DNA of 32,300 nt from JBDTMC01 sp039934475. GTDB lineage: Bacteria > Acidobacteriota > Terriglobia > Bryobacterales > Bryobacteraceae. This document shows, in pieces, positions 6,478 through 14,466 of the stretch. The stretch lies in NCBI GenBank assembly GCA_039934475.1, contig JBDTMC010000022.1:1-32300 (forward strand). The letters are read 5' to 3'. The notes under the pieces were generated by a model. That model did not search any database. It saw only the letters and a list, made by a program, of their open reading frames with translations, and had not been told where the DNA came from. The translations under genes were made by a program, and so were the position numbers. The first letter of the stretch is position 1. The number at the start of each line of letters is the position of its first letter.

Positions 6478-7479
6478 ATGAGGGTAGTATCGCGGGTTTT
6501 GTGGGTGCTGTGGGTGGGGGTGGCGGCGGGGCAGGCTCCGGTGATCGGCACCATTGACTTTTATGGCGTGGACAAGGTTTCGCACGAGAAGTTGCGGAAG
6601 GCGTTGGGGGTGAAAGAGGGCGATCCGCTGCCGAAGTCGCGGGGGGATGTGGAAGAGGCTTTGGAGAAGGTCAGCGGGGTGGTGCGGGCGCACGTGGAGG
6701 CGCAGTGCTGCGATGCGGGGAAGGCGATTCTGTATGTTGGGGTGGAGGAGAAGGGCGGGCCGCACCTGGAATTGCGGGAGGCTCCGACCAAAGACTTGAC
6801 CCTTCCTTCGGAAGTGACGCAGAGCTACGCGGCCTACGTGGAGGCGTTTGGGAAGGCAGAGAACAAAGCTGAGAATTTTCGCGAAGGGCACGTGGTGGCG
6901 GAGGATCTACTTACGGCCGCGGTTCAGGAGCGTTTGATGGGGCTGGCGGAGTTGCATCGGACAGTGCTGCAGGATGTGGTGCGGAGCGGCGAGGATCCGG
7001 AAGACCGGGCGGTGGCTGCTTGTGTCCTGGGGTATGTGCCGCCGAAGTTGAAGCGCCTGGTGGTGGACGATTTGCAACTGGCGATGCGGGATCCTGAGGA
7101 GAACGTGCGGCTGAATGCGATGCGGAGTTTGACCGCGTTTGCGGTGTTGGCTCGGGATGAATCGGAGTTGGGCATCAAGGTTTCGCCGACATGGTTTGTG
7201 CAGGCGCTGAGTTCGCTGGAGTGGAAGACACGATTTCAAGCGGCGCTGTCTTTGGACGCGTTGACCGAGGAGCGGGGGACGAGCATTTTAGCTTCGATTC
7301 GCGAGAGCGCCGTACCGGTTTTGATTGAGATGGCGGGGTGGAAGAGTTTGACCCACGCGCTGCCGTCGTATGTGGTGCTGGGGCGCGTGGTGGGGTTGGA
7401 TGAGAAGAAGATTCTAGAGTATTGGGCGTTGGGGCAGAGGACGGAAGTTCTGGATAGGGCGCGGAAGTTGGGGCGGTAA
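6478..7479 (+). CDS. Exported protein with a POTRA-like domain and HEAT-like repeats
   Basis: 333 residues from ATG 6478, chosen because GAGGAG (6463-6468) lies nine bases upstream and the protein then begins with a clean signal peptide (residues 1-20, ending AAGQA). Residues about 22-92 resemble a POTRA module: IGTIDFYGVDKVSHEKLRKAL, a helix, then a closing strand ILYVGVEEK; such modules in BamA/FtsQ-type proteins bind partner proteins (family knowledge). Residues about 140-330 are helical with HEAT-like units (DPEDRAVAACVLGYV; DPEENVRLNAMRSL; KTRFQAALSLDAL). No beta-barrel follows, so it is not a BamA homologue. A hairpin (6440-6445 with 6452-6457) precedes the ribosome site. The role is unknown; a periplasmic scaffold is a reasonable guess. 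It converges with the TPR gene, one base apart. Confidence 0.75.
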   Translation: MRVVSRVLWVLWVGVAAGQAPVIGTIDFYGVDKVSHEKLRKALGVKEGDPLPKSRGDVEEALEKVSGVVRAHVEAQCCDAGKAILYVGVEEKGGPHLELREAPTKDLTLPSEVTQSYAAYVEAFGKAENKAENFREGHVVAEDLLTAAVQERLMGLAELHRTVLQDVVRSGEDPEDRAVAACVLGYVPPKLKRLVVDDLQLAMRDPEENVRLNAMRSLTAFAVLARDESELGIKVSPTWFVQALSSLEWKTRFQAALSLDALTEERGTSILASIRESAVPVLIEMAGWKSLTHALPSYVVLGRVVGLDEKKILEYWALGQRTEVLDRARKLGR

Positions 7480-7480
7480 C

Positions 7481-8623
7481 TTACTTCGGGCGGGCTTGGT
7501 ATTGCTGGAGGGCGTCGTCGAGCGCTTTGCTGAGGGTGGCGTCGGTGGGGTTCCGGCGGAGAGCTTCCTTTAGCTGAGCCAGACCTTCGTCCCACTGGCC
7601 TAGTTTGAGAAGAGCTACGGCGAGGTTGGTTCGGATTCCGATGTGATTGGGGTTTAGTTCGAGGGCGGTTCGGTATTTGGCTACGGCGGCGGGGAGATCG
7701 CCTTTCTTTTCCAGTCCGGCTCCGGCGTTGTTGGTGGCTACGGCTTCCACCAGTTTTTGGTCATCGGTGGCTCGCTTGAGCAGAACTTCGGCGAGACGCT
7801 TTTTTGCGGCTTCCGCCTTTTGTATTTGACCGTCTTCGCGGAGGGCTCGCTGGAGGGCGTTAAGGGCGGATTGATTGGTGGGGTCAAGACGCGCGGCTTC
7901 TTCGAGGTGGGGGGCGGCTTCGTGGGCGTTGCCGGCGTCGAGAAGGGCGGCGCCGAGGCGGGTTTGGGCGATGGCGTCGTCGGGCGCCAGTTTGACCGCG
8001 CGGCGATAGGCTTCCAGCGCGCCTTCGTCGTTGAAGAGGGTCTTGCGGGCTTCGCCGAGGTCGGACCAGGCTTCGGCGAAATCGGGACGGAGGGCGACGG
8101 CGCGCTCCAATTCTGAGGCAGCTTTCTTAGCGTCTGTATTGTACGTCTTGGCGCGCAGGTAGTGGGGATAGGCGGCATCAGGCTTCCCCGCGAAGTGACG
8201 CAGAGCTTTGTCCAGGTGCGGGATGGCGGCTTCGGATTCCCCCTGTTCGAGGAGAATGGCAGCGAGGTTAACGTGAGCCTGGGCTAAGGCGGGGTCGAGG
8301 GTTACGGCGCGTTCAAATTCGGGGCGGGCGGCTTTGGGGTTGGCGAACGTGGTGTAGGCTTCTCCGAGTGCGTTGTGGGCGGCGGCGGATTTGGGGGTTA
8401 AGCGGACACCTTCCTTGAGGTGAAGGAGGGAGTCGTCTTTGGCTCCATCCTCCATGAGCAGACTGCCCAGGAGGAGGTGGGCCTCAGCGTTTTGCGCTTC
8501 GGTTTGGACCAGGGCCAGGAGGAGCGATTTGGCTTCGTCTCGCTTTCCGGCGGCGATCAGATTCCAGGCGTTTTCGACCGAAGACTGCGCAGATAGCAGT
8601 GCGAGGAGGAGGAGGAGTTTCAT
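7481..8623 (-). CDS. Exported TPR-repeat protein (partner of FG-GAP/UnbV protein)
   Basis: 380 residues: a short signal peptide (MKLLLLLALLSAQ) and then almost entirely tetratricopeptide repeats, roughly ten units of about 34 residues. Examples are NAEAHLLLGSLLMEDG, SAAAHNALGEAYTTF, LAQAHVNLAAILLEQG and FAEAWSDLGEARKTL. Such arrays are protein-binding scaffolds. The start codon overlaps the stop of the upstream FG-GAP/UnbV gene in ATGA (8620-8623), so the two are translationally coupled. With the Oar-type receptor upstream this forms a receptor / propeller / TPR gene set. It probably acts in the periplasm; no enzymatic motif is seen. Confidence 0.85.
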   Translation of the reverse strand: MKLLLLLALLSAQSSVENAWNLIAAGKRDEAKSLLLALVQTEAQNAEAHLLLGSLLMEDGAKDDSLLHLKEGVRLTPKSAAAHNALGEAYTTFANPKAARPEFERAVTLDPALAQAHVNLAAILLEQGESEAAIPHLDKALRHFAGKPDAAYPHYLRAKTYNTDAKKAASELERAVALRPDFAEAWSDLGEARKTLFNDEGALEAYRRAVKLAPDDAIAQTRLGAALLDAGNAHEAAPHLEEAARLDPTNQSALNALQRALREDGQIQKAEAAKKRLAEVLLKRATDDQKLVEAVATNNAGAGLEKKGDLPAAVAKYRTALELNPNHIGIRTNLAVALLKLGQWDEGLAQLKEALRRNPTDATLSKALDDALQQYQARPK

Positions 8624-10359
8624 CGGAATGTTTCCTCGCGGATGATGCCGGCGCCTTCCTTGATAGTGACGAGCCGGTCCGCCGTAATGGCTCGGATGGT
8701 TTCCGTTTGGCCTTGGGGCCAGCGGATTTCGAGATCGGCCGTGGTGGCGGGTCCGAGGCCGAAATGGAGACGGCTGTCGTTCACGGAGAGATAGGACGAT
8801 TGGCTGAGCACTTCCTGCGCCTGCACTTTATCGCCGTAGCGGGCAGTAACTCGCGCGCCAATCGCGCTGCGGTTTGACTTTACTCCGAGGAGTTTTACTT
8901 TGAGCCAGTGACTGGTTCCGGTGACATCGTTGCGGAGCAAAGACGGAGGTTGGTTGTGGTTGAGGATGAGGACGTCTACGTCGCCATCGTTGTCGAAGTC
9001 TCCGAAGGCGCAACCGCGGCTGGAGCGGAGTTCGTCTACTCCGGGTCCGGCTTCAGAGAGCAGTTCCTCGAACTGTCCTTTCCCCAAATTCCGGAAGATA
9101 ACCCGGGGAGTGTTGTAATCCTTCGTAAGTTCGGGGTAAATGCCTCCGGTGACGATGAATAAGTCGGGGTTGCCGTCGTTATCGAGGTCGGCTACACCGG
9201 CGCCCCACATGACGTAGCGGGTTTCGACGGCGAGTCCGGAGCGGAGGGTGCGGTCGCGGAAGTCTCCCTTGCCGTTGTTTACATAGAGGGCTGGCGTGTC
9301 GTTGGAGAAGTGGGTTTTGACGATGTGGAGGCTGCCGTCGGTGCGGAAGTCGCCGATGGCGAGACCCATTCCGGCCTGAACCATGCCGTCGTCACTGAGG
9401 GCGACGCCGGTATCGAGACCTACTTCTTTGAACGTGCCGTCATGGTTGTTGCGGAAGAGCAGGCTGGGGGTGGAATCGCAGGCTACGTAAATGTCGGGCC
9501 AGCCGTCGTTGTCGAAGTCGGCGGCAACGGCGGTGAGGCCGTAGCCTCCTTCGGTAGCCGCTATTCCGGACGCAGTTGTGACGTCAGTGAAGGTTCCGTC
9601 GGCGTTATTGCGGTACAGGGAGTGGCGGCCGTAGGGGAGGCCGCGGGGACCGCAGAAGACGCCTTCCTGGCAGATGTTGGATTTGCCGGCTTGAGGGACG
9701 GTGGCGAGGTCGAAGGTGAGGTAGTTGGAGACGAAGAGGTCGAGGTGGCCGTCGCGGTTGTAGTCGAGCCAGGTGCAGCCGGCTCCGAAGCGGGGTTGAG
9801 GGTCGAGGAGGCCGGCCTTGGCGGTGACATCGGTAAACGTCCCGTCGCCGTTGTTGTGATAAAGCACGTTGTTCTTCCAGCCGGTGAGGAAGAGGTCTTC
9901 ATGGCCGTCGTTGTTATAGTCGCCGACGGTGACCCCATAAAAATAGCCGGTGCGAAAGAGACCGGCCTTTGCGGTGACATCGGTGAAAGTCCCGTTGCGG
10001 TTGTTCTTGTAGAGACGATTGGAGGCGTCGGCGGGCGGGTCGCCGAAGCGGGAGCCGGAGAGGACGAGGATGTCGAGCCAGCCGTCGTTGTCGTAGTCGA
10101 AGAAGGCGACGCCGGCGCTCATGGCTTCGATGACGTAGTCGGCGCGGTTGGTATGGCCAGCGATTACGGGGCGGGAGAGGCCTGCTTGTCTGGCGATGTC
10201 AGTGAAGCGGGCGTGGAAGGGGAGGCCGGAACGGGGACTGCGGGGAACGGGGCGCGTTCCGCGAGAAGCCATGCCGGTGATGCGAGGAGTGGATTCCTGG
10301 GCTTGGAGGGCCGCCGTGGGGAGAAGAAGGGAGGAGAGGAGGAGACGACGGCGGGTCAC
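8620..10359 (-). CDS. Exported FG-GAP/VCBS repeat protein with ASPIC/UnbV domain (CRTAC1-like)
   Basis: 579 residues. The signal peptide has a twin-arginine-like start (TRRRLLLSS) and ends near LQAQ. Residues about 50-480 hold repeated FG-GAP/VCBS units with calcium-binding-type loops: DYDNDGWLD, DYNNDGHED, DYNRDGHLD, DFDNDGWPD, DLDNDGNPD and DFDNDGDVD. They should fold as a seven-bladed integrin-alpha-like propeller. A phrase of type GTFTDVTAKAGL recurs between blades. The C-terminal ASPIC/UnbV domain covers about 490-565 (SAIGARVTARYG, LHFGLGPATTADLEIRWPQG). Proteins of this type are secreted and abundant in Acidobacteria and Planctomycetes; their biochemical role is not established. The stop overlaps the TPR start; an 80-base gap with a strong hairpin separates it from the receptor gene. 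Confidence 0.92.
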   Translation of the reverse strand: MTRRRLLLSSLLLPTAALQAQESTPRITGMASRGTRPVPRSPRSGLPFHARFTDIARQAGLSRPVIAGHTNRADYVIEAMSAGVAFFDYDNDGWLDILVLSGSRFGDPPADASNRLYKNNRNGTFTDVTAKAGLFRTGYFYGVTVGDYNNDGHEDLFLTGWKNNVLYHNNGDGTFTDVTAKAGLLDPQPRFGAGCTWLDYNRDGHLDLFVSNYLTFDLATVPQAGKSNICQEGVFCGPRGLPYGRHSLYRNNADGTFTDVTTASGIAATEGGYGLTAVAADFDNDGWPDIYVACDSTPSLLFRNNHDGTFKEVGLDTGVALSDDGMVQAGMGLAIGDFRTDGSLHIVKTHFSNDTPALYVNNGKGDFRDRTLRSGLAVETRYVMWGAGVADLDNDGNPDLFIVTGGIYPELTKDYNTPRVIFRNLGKGQFEELLSEAGPGVDELRSSRGCAFGDFDNDGDVDVLILNHNQPPSLLRNDVTGTSHWLKVKLLGVKSNRSAIGARVTARYGDKVQAQEVLSQSSYLSVNDSRLHFGLGPATTADLEIRWPQGQTETIRAITADRLVTIKEGAGIIREETFR

Positions 10360-10388
10360 AGGGGAAGTGAGGGCCTTTCGAGACCGAA

Positions 10389-10426
10389 AATCACCCGGCG
10401 GACCTACGGGGGTCCGCCGGATGATT
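10389..10426 (-). terminator. Strong hairpin between the Oar-type receptor and the FG-GAP gene
   Basis: A perfect ten-pair stem (CCGGCGGACC 10395-10404 with GGTCCGCCGG 10411-10420) and a six-base loop, extended after one mismatch by about five more A/T-rich pairs. On the minus strand it is followed by GTGATTTTC, so it can act as a partial terminator or as a 3'-end stabiliser for the receptor mRNA. It sits just before the next gene and would lower FG-GAP and TPR expression relative to the receptor. Confidence 0.55.
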
Positions 10427-10439
10427 GCAGCTTACGGGA

Positions 10440-13400
10440 TCAGAAGATTATCTTCAAGCCGAGTTCGAGTTGGCGGCCGCTGTTTCCAGAGCCGTAGGTG
10501 GCACCTTGTTGTCCGAAGGAGCCTCCGGGCGAGCCCTGGTAGAGGGCTTGGCCGAAGGTGGACGAGTAGATGTCGGTATTTGGATCTCCACGATTTAGCT
10601 TGTTGGTAGCGTTGTAGGCCGCCATCTTGAATTCGGTGGAGAAGCGGTCATTGATCTTGAAGGCCTTGGAGAGCGTGCCGTCAAGGTTAAAGAACTTCGG
10701 TCCGGTGAGGCAACCGTACTGCAGCGGGTTGGCGCGAAGGACGTAGGTGTTGGCGGGCGTTTGCGAGAACGCCGAAGTATTGAACCAGTGTTGGGGAGTC
10801 CGCTCGCCGGAACAGGGATCGCCAGTGACGATCATGTTGCCGAAGCGCGGATAGTCGCCGGTAGTGAGTGTCATGGCACCGACTACCTTCCAGCCACCGA
10901 TGAGGAAGTCAGCAGCTTTCGGAATTCCAGTGAGGTAGGTACGGCCTCGTCCGACTGGAATTTCGTAGGTGCTGGCGCCGCTGATGCGGTGGTGCGGCTG
11001 GTTGCTGTCCTGCCAGGTGAGGGTATTGGCGAAGACGTCCTGGTCGTTGAAGTTGATCTGGTTCTTTTCGTTGATGTAGACGTAGGCGAAGAGGAAGTTC
11101 CAGCCACGGCTAAACGCTTTCTGCGCGCGTAGTTCGAGAGAGTTGTAACGTTCTCTGGCGCAGCACTGGCCAAACTCGGCGAGACCCGAATACTGCGGGT
11201 AAGGAACCAGCAGCGAACTGAGCGGCACGGTCTGCTGGTTGTAAAGCGGGCCGGGCATCACCGTTTGGTCGAGGTAGTGATAGAAGGGGTTAGCCACATT
11301 CTGATTGAGCGTGTTCTGGTACTTCAACTGAACCTGTGGATCGATCTGGTTGAGCGCTTTGTTGTAGAGCTGGTGACCGAAGTTGGTGAAGAACGATGCC
11401 ATGACAATGACCTGTCCGGGCATTTGGCGCTGGAAGGAGATGTTGAGGCGGTCGTTGTAAGCCTTCTTGAAATCCTGTTTGTACCAGAGCAGGGATCCGT
11501 TCTGACCGCGCCCGACGTTGCCAGCCGCGGCTTTGCCGAGAATCGGCAGGAGCGGGTTGGTGGACGGGAAGGGGTTGGAGAAGGTCTGCTGAGGAACGCC
11601 CTGCAATAGTTGTGCGGTGTTTTGATAGCTGGTTACACCAAAGTACGGGGGTTCGAGAAAGCTAACCGTTTCAAAACCAGTGAAGCCACTGAGGTTGAAT
11701 TCGGTGGGGAGGGTGTAACGGGCATAGCCGGCGCGAATGGAAGTTTTGTCGTCGACGCGGAAGGCGAAGCCGGCGCGGGGTTGCAGCGCGAGTTTAGGAG
11801 CATTCCAGGTGCCGGGGCTCTCCTTGGAGGTCCAGACCCACTGGCCGTTCCATTTGTAGTAATTGCCGCCGACGATATCGGTGGCAGCCTTGGGTATATT
11901 GGGCAGATTGGAAGTGATCTGAGGGATGGGCTGCGAAAGATCGAGTCCCTTGGAGAAGTTATGGGCGGGGTCAGACCAGGGCAGTTCGTAGTCATTGCGG
12001 AGTCCGAGGTTCACGGTGAGCCGTTGGGTGACTTTCCAGTCGTCCTGGAAGTACATGCCGTAGAAACTCGTGTGCGGATCGGGCGCCGGGCCACCGATCA
12101 TTTGGGAAGAACCGTCGAGGCCGCCGAGCAGGAACGTGGCCCATTCGTCGCCGTAGTGCAATGTGTCAGGGCTATTGAATGTGTTGGCGGTGAGGTTCGG
12201 GTTGAAGTTGAAGTTCGTGGTGCTGGAGACGTATGACACGCCATTGCTCGCGCGGAATTCAAGACCAGCTTTAAGGTAATGCGAGCCGCGCTGCTGGGAG
12301 ATTTTGACGTTGAAGGATTCTCCCTGCGGGCGCTGATCCCAATAGAAGCCGCCGCCGCCGTAACCGGATCCGCCGATTTGGAGGTGGGGGAAGTAGAGGG
12401 GCACGCCAGTGCTGGCGGAGGTATAGGGTTTGAACCAGTCGTTATTCCAGATGCCGCTCCAGCCGTTGCTGTCGAGAGGGGTGGAGACGTAGGCGTCGAC
12501 GACTTTGTGCCAGTCGCCGCGGATGTCGACAACGGTACGCGGGTTGACGGTCCAGGTGACGTCGCCGGCCACTTGCCAGGCGGCGCGGAGAGTGCCGGTT
12601 GGGACATAGAGGGAGGTGGTAGCCTGCGGCGTGGGATTGCCGGCGAGATCGTCGGTGTAGTAGCGACCGATGCGGCCAAAGACCTTCCAGTTGTCGTTGA
12701 TGTTGTAGTCGGCGCGTTCCGACCAGTTGTAGTAGTTGTAGGCTTCCATGAAGCCCTTCTTGTAGTTGTTGACGCCGGTGATGTTGTCGCCGGGGTTATT
12801 GGGGGCCCAGAACTGCTTCATCAAGGAAGAAGTGAGGGGATCAAACCGGCTGGCGGGGAGCTTGTTGCCCGGGAACGCCTGAACATTGACATCGCCGGTG
12901 GTGGGGTTGAGCTTGGTAGTCCAGGGATCGAAGATGGTGCGAAGGCCGCCATCGATGTTCATCGACTGGGAGAAGTCGCCGCCCGCTTCGGCCGATGTCG
13001 GTACGGTTCTGACATAGCTGTTCGGATAGTTCACTTTCCAATATTCGACGGAGGCGAAGTTGAAGAGCTTGTTCTTGATGATGGGATTACCGAACGTGCC
13101 GCCCATCATGTGCTGGCGCTGGGAATTCAGACTGCCCGTGGTGCGGTCAGCGGTGGCGCTGAGCCAGGGATAGCGGCCGAGGTAGAAACCGTTTCCGTGG
13201 AAAGCGTTGGTGCCGGCTTTGGTGGTCATGGAGATGAGACCGCCGGCGCTGTGGCCGACTTCGGCGTCCACACTGTTCTGGGAGACGATGACTTCCTGGA
13301 TAGCATCGGTGTTGGGGGGATAGCTACCCTTGTGACCGAGGCCGATGGGGCTGCCGTCTACCTGTAGATCGTTGGCAAGGTTGGTGCCACCGCCGAGGTC

Positions 13401-13952
13401 GACTGAATTCATGGACCAGGAATGATAAGGCTGCATTTCGCCACGGGTGTTGATGGCCGAGGGGGCAAGCAGACTGAGTTTGAAAGGGTTGCGATCGAGA
13501 CGGGGCGTCTCGGCCGCCATTTTGGTGTCGATGGTGAGGTCCTTATTAGAGGAATTGAATTCCACTGCCACCGGAGCCTCGGTAACCGTGATATTGGATG
13601 TCACGTTGCCGGGTTTCAGCATGGCGTTGACGGTGACGTCGCCGCCGGACTGAACCAGAATATTGGTTTGGATAAACTTGTTGAAGCCGGCGAGTTCAAC
13701 GGTAACCGAGTATGTGCCGGGGTCTACGTTGTCAAAAAGATAAAGGCCGGAATCGCTGGATTGGCGTTGCACTCTCACGGCGGTGTTTACGTTCGTCAGA
13801 GTGACCGATGCGTTCGATACGACGGCTTTGGATTCGTCACTGACGACACCTTCGACGCGGCCGCGAAAGGTCTGGGCGAACGTAAGAGACGTGAGAATGG
13901 CCACGGCGGTGAGCGCCCCGGCGATTCGAATGAGTTTACTAATACATTTCAT
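10440..13952 (-). CDS. Oar-type TonB-dependent receptor with N-terminal carboxypeptidase-regulatory domain
   Basis: 1170 residues. The signal peptide ends near LTFAQ27. Residues about 29-112 form a CarboxypepD_reg-like beta-sandwich (GRVEGVVSDESKAVVSNA, SGLYLFDNVDPGTYSVTV). A plug domain follows (about 140-250, with DAIQEVIVSQNSVDAEVGHSAGG and GTNAFHGNGFY), then a large beta-barrel ending in the aromatic terminal motif GLKIIF. This architecture matches the Oar-like receptors that are greatly expanded in Acidobacteria; the imported or exported substrate is unknown, with carbohydrate or peptide likely by analogy. The start ATG 13952 has AGGAGG 11 bases upstream. It heads the gene set with the FG-GAP/UnbV and TPR genes and is divergent from a transmembrane winged-helix regulator. 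Confidence 0.93.
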   Translation of the reverse strand: MKCISKLIRIAGALTAVAILTSLTFAQTFRGRVEGVVSDESKAVVSNASVTLTNVNTAVRVQRQSSDSGLYLFDNVDPGTYSVTVELAGFNKFIQTNILVQSGGDVTVNAMLKPGNVTSNITVTEAPVAVEFNSSNKDLTIDTKMAAETPRLDRNPFKLSLLAPSAINTRGEMQPYHSWSMNSVDLGGGTNLANDLQVDGSPIGLGHKGSYPPNTDAIQEVIVSQNSVDAEVGHSAGGLISMTTKAGTNAFHGNGFYLGRYPWLSATADRTTGSLNSQRQHMMGGTFGNPIIKNKLFNFASVEYWKVNYPNSYVRTVPTSAEAGGDFSQSMNIDGGLRTIFDPWTTKLNPTTGDVNVQAFPGNKLPASRFDPLTSSLMKQFWAPNNPGDNITGVNNYKKGFMEAYNYYNWSERADYNINDNWKVFGRIGRYYTDDLAGNPTPQATTSLYVPTGTLRAAWQVAGDVTWTVNPRTVVDIRGDWHKVVDAYVSTPLDSNGWSGIWNNDWFKPYTSASTGVPLYFPHLQIGGSGYGGGGFYWDQRPQGESFNVKISQQRGSHYLKAGLEFRASNGVSYVSSTTNFNFNPNLTANTFNSPDTLHYGDEWATFLLGGLDGSSQMIGGPAPDPHTSFYGMYFQDDWKVTQRLTVNLGLRNDYELPWSDPAHNFSKGLDLSQPIPQITSNLPNIPKAATDIVGGNYYKWNGQWVWTSKESPGTWNAPKLALQPRAGFAFRVDDKTSIRAGYARYTLPTEFNLSGFTGFETVSFLEPPYFGVTSYQNTAQLLQGVPQQTFSNPFPSTNPLLPILGKAAAGNVGRGQNGSLLWYKQDFKKAYNDRLNISFQRQMPGQVIVMASFFTNFGHQLYNKALNQIDPQVQLKYQNTLNQNVANPFYHYLDQTVMPGPLYNQQTVPLSSLLVPYPQYSGLAEFGQCCARERYNSLELRAQKAFSRGWNFLFAYVYINEKNQINFNDQDVFANTLTWQDSNQPHHRISGASTYEIPVGRGRTYLTGIPKAADFLIGGWKVVGAMTLTTGDYPRFGNMIVTGDPCSGERTPQHWFNTSAFSQTPANTYVLRANPLQYGCLTGPKFFNLDGTLSKAFKINDRFSTEFKMAAYNATNKLNRGDPNTDIYSSTFGQALYQGSPGGSFGQQGATYGSGNSGRQLELGLKIIF

Positions 13953-14466
13953 TTAGTTGCATGCCTCCTGAAGCATTGGAGTAACAGCGGTCCGATAGCA
14001 GAGCCGGCGCACCACAGGCCGTGGTGGACGCGAGCGGGACAGAGTTGGAGGGCGAGCCGGAACCTCTCCCGGCAGGCGAAGGAAGAGTAACATTTTGAGC
14101 GGGGAAAGAAGGGACGCGAAGCAAGCTGCTCCGCGTTGCTCTTGATGGACGGGATGGAGGAACAATGTTAAGGCCGAGCAAGGCCATCTCTTTGATTCGC
14201 CGTGGAATCCAAATCTGAGTTCCGGCAGGTTTTTAAGAACATACAGGAACGGAATGTCATTTATCGGACACCCTAAGCCTGATCTTTGAGTGGGTGACTT
14301 TCAAGGAAACGGATGGATTTTTTCGAACGATTCACGTGAATTTACGTAAGCGATGTTGTAGAATCAATGATTAGCGCATTGAAGGACAACAGACCTCAAT
14401 GTCTGAATGTAACGATGTAACCTGGACACAACGGGTGTGCGGGCACAGTTTGAGGAGTCCGCCAGC
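13953..14466. promoter_or_regulatory. Divergent control region between Oar receptor and regulator
   Basis: About 510 bases without a gene. The half next to the receptor is GC-rich and would be its leader, with a small hairpin CACCAC/GTGGTG near 14010-14026 and the AGGAGG ribosome site close to the receptor start. The half next to the regulator (from about 14190) is AT-rich, as expected of promoters. It holds two ACGT-centred palindromes (14330-14349), a -10 candidate TAGAAT at 14359-14364, and a direct repeat ATGTAAC at 14407-14413 and 14415-14421. A six-T run at 14318-14323 has no stem before it. Confidence 0.5.
14330..14349. promoter_or_regulatory. Two ACGT palindromes one helical turn apart (candidate operator)
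   Basis: ATTCACGTGAAT (14330-14341) is a perfect 12-base palindrome and is directly followed by TTACGTAA (14342-14349), a perfect 8-base palindrome. Their centres are exactly 10 bp apart, so two dimers could bind the same DNA face. The pair lies 10 bases upstream of a TAGAAT -10 candidate, a good place for the divergent winged-helix regulator or another factor to act. Only one such pair was noticed in the window. Confidence 0.45.

Noticed and set aside
8900..10100. Repeated DNA in the FG-GAP gene as a mobile or CRISPR-like repeat
   Set aside because: The similarity follows the protein blades (DxDxDG loops and GTFTDVT phrases) and is not exact or evenly spaced at DNA level.
9310..10497. Plus-strand open frame of nearly 400 codons opposite the FG-GAP gene
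   Set aside because: Antisense shadow of repeated FG-GAP codons with low-complexity Val/Gly/Ala/Glu composition.
12279..13367. Plus-strand open frame opposite the Oar receptor
   Set aside because: Antisense to the receptor barrel and plug; no recognisable domain or ribosome site.
14318..14323. Six-T run in the divergent control region as a terminator
   Set aside because: No stem-loop precedes it on the plus strand; it is part of an AT-rich promoter zone.
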